The translations under genes were made by a program, and so were the position numbers. A stretch of 15,510 nucleotides of DNA, from NCBI GenBank assembly GCA_020199975.1, contig JAIVJP010000003.1, positions 1 through 15,510 on the forward strand, read 5' to 3'. This document shows positions 15,367-15,510 of the stretch, in pieces (the stretch's first letter is position 1; each line of letters starts with the position of its first letter). A model generated the notes under the pieces. It was not told the origin of the DNA and made no database searches. It worked only from the letters and a program-made list of their open reading frames with translations. Source of the stretch: Acidobacteriota bacterium. GTDB lineage: Bacteria; Acidobacteriota; Blastocatellia; Pyrinomonadales; Pyrinomonadaceae.

Positions 15367-15510
15367 ATGACGACGAGGCCCGTTTATGACGTTGCTATAG
15401 TCGGCGCCGGAGTATTCGGCGCGTGGACGGCTTACCTAATCCGCCGGACGGGGGCAAGTGTGATTTTGATTGACCAGTATGGTGCAGGTAACACTCGCGC
15501 CAGCTCCGGG
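15367..15510 (+). CDS. FAD-dependent oxidoreductase (DAO/sarcosine oxidase-like), 5' part
   Basis: 48 codons are visible before the window ends. The N-terminus carries a dinucleotide-binding beta-alpha-beta fold: YDVAIVGAGVFGAWTAYLI with GxGxxG (GAGVFG), then an acidic residue at the end of the second strand (VILIDQ), then GAGNTRASSG, the pattern seen in DAO-family enzymes such as monomeric sarcosine oxidase (xxSRASSGG). These enzymes oxidise secondary or tertiary amines or amino acids using FAD. ATG 15367 puts the fold seven residues from the start, normal for the family; in-frame ATGs at 15304 and 15316 are alternatives, and none has a strong ribosome-binding site. Substrate cannot be told. 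Confidence 0.85.
   Translation, partial: MTTRPVYDVAIVGAGVFGAWTAYLIRRTGASVILIDQYGAGNTRASSG

Overview
The window is a bacterial transcription/translation operon followed by a less conserved accessory segment. Gene order is secE (3' part), nusG, rplK (L11), rplA (L1), rplJ (L10), rplL (L7/L12), rpoB, rpoC, all on the + strand, the classic secE-nusG-rplKAJL-rpoBC arrangement. Protein features suggest an Acidobacteriota-like organism, perhaps class Blastocatellia. This is an inference from general resemblance of RpoB/RpoC/NusG and from the AT-rich repeat-filled spacers; no search was run.

Region 1-3425 holds SecE, NusG and the four stalk/L1-region ribosomal proteins. rplA and rplJ are tightly coupled (11-nt gap), whereas the nusG-rplK, rplK-rplA and rplJ-rplL gaps are long (132-254 nt) and contain degenerate 7-bp-period repeats and hairpins. 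Region 3426-3747 is a 322-nt rplL-rpoB spacer with several strong hairpins, a TTGACA box and a repeat-derived stem-loop just before the rpoB ribosome-binding site.

Region 3748-8062 is rpoB, and as given it is broken. The reading frame is lost at about 4405-4415 and roughly 59 codons that are universally conserved are missing at the junction. This is either an assembly error or a real lesion; because the protein is essential, an assembly error or strain-mixture artefact is more likely. The same N-terminal part carries an eight-cysteine, zinc-ribbon-like insertion not present in the E. coli protein. rpoC (8181 or 8169 to 12401) is intact, with catalytic and zinc-binding residues in place, and is followed by a strong terminator (12431-12474).

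Downstream, 12573-12713 has the layout of a free-standing small RNA gene: a good sigma70-type promoter, two stem-loops and a canonical intrinsic terminator, with no ORF. Then comes about 530 bp without a convincing gene, a possible frameshifted small ORF (13255-13444) with a near-perfect Shine-Dalgarno sequence, a YihY/BrkB-family membrane protein (13509-14447), a copy of the heptameric repeat, a decayed strip with an IS110-type transposase C-terminal remnant on the - strand, a 15-bp palindrome, and the first 48 codons of an FAD-dependent (sarcosine-oxidase-like) oxidoreductase cut by the window end.

The most distinctive feature of the window is the dispersed heptamer-periodic repeat family. 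It occupies the four long gaps of the operon from nusG to rpoB, the rpoB-rpoC gap, and the 3' flank of the yihY gene, often as inverted pairs able to form long stems in the mRNA.
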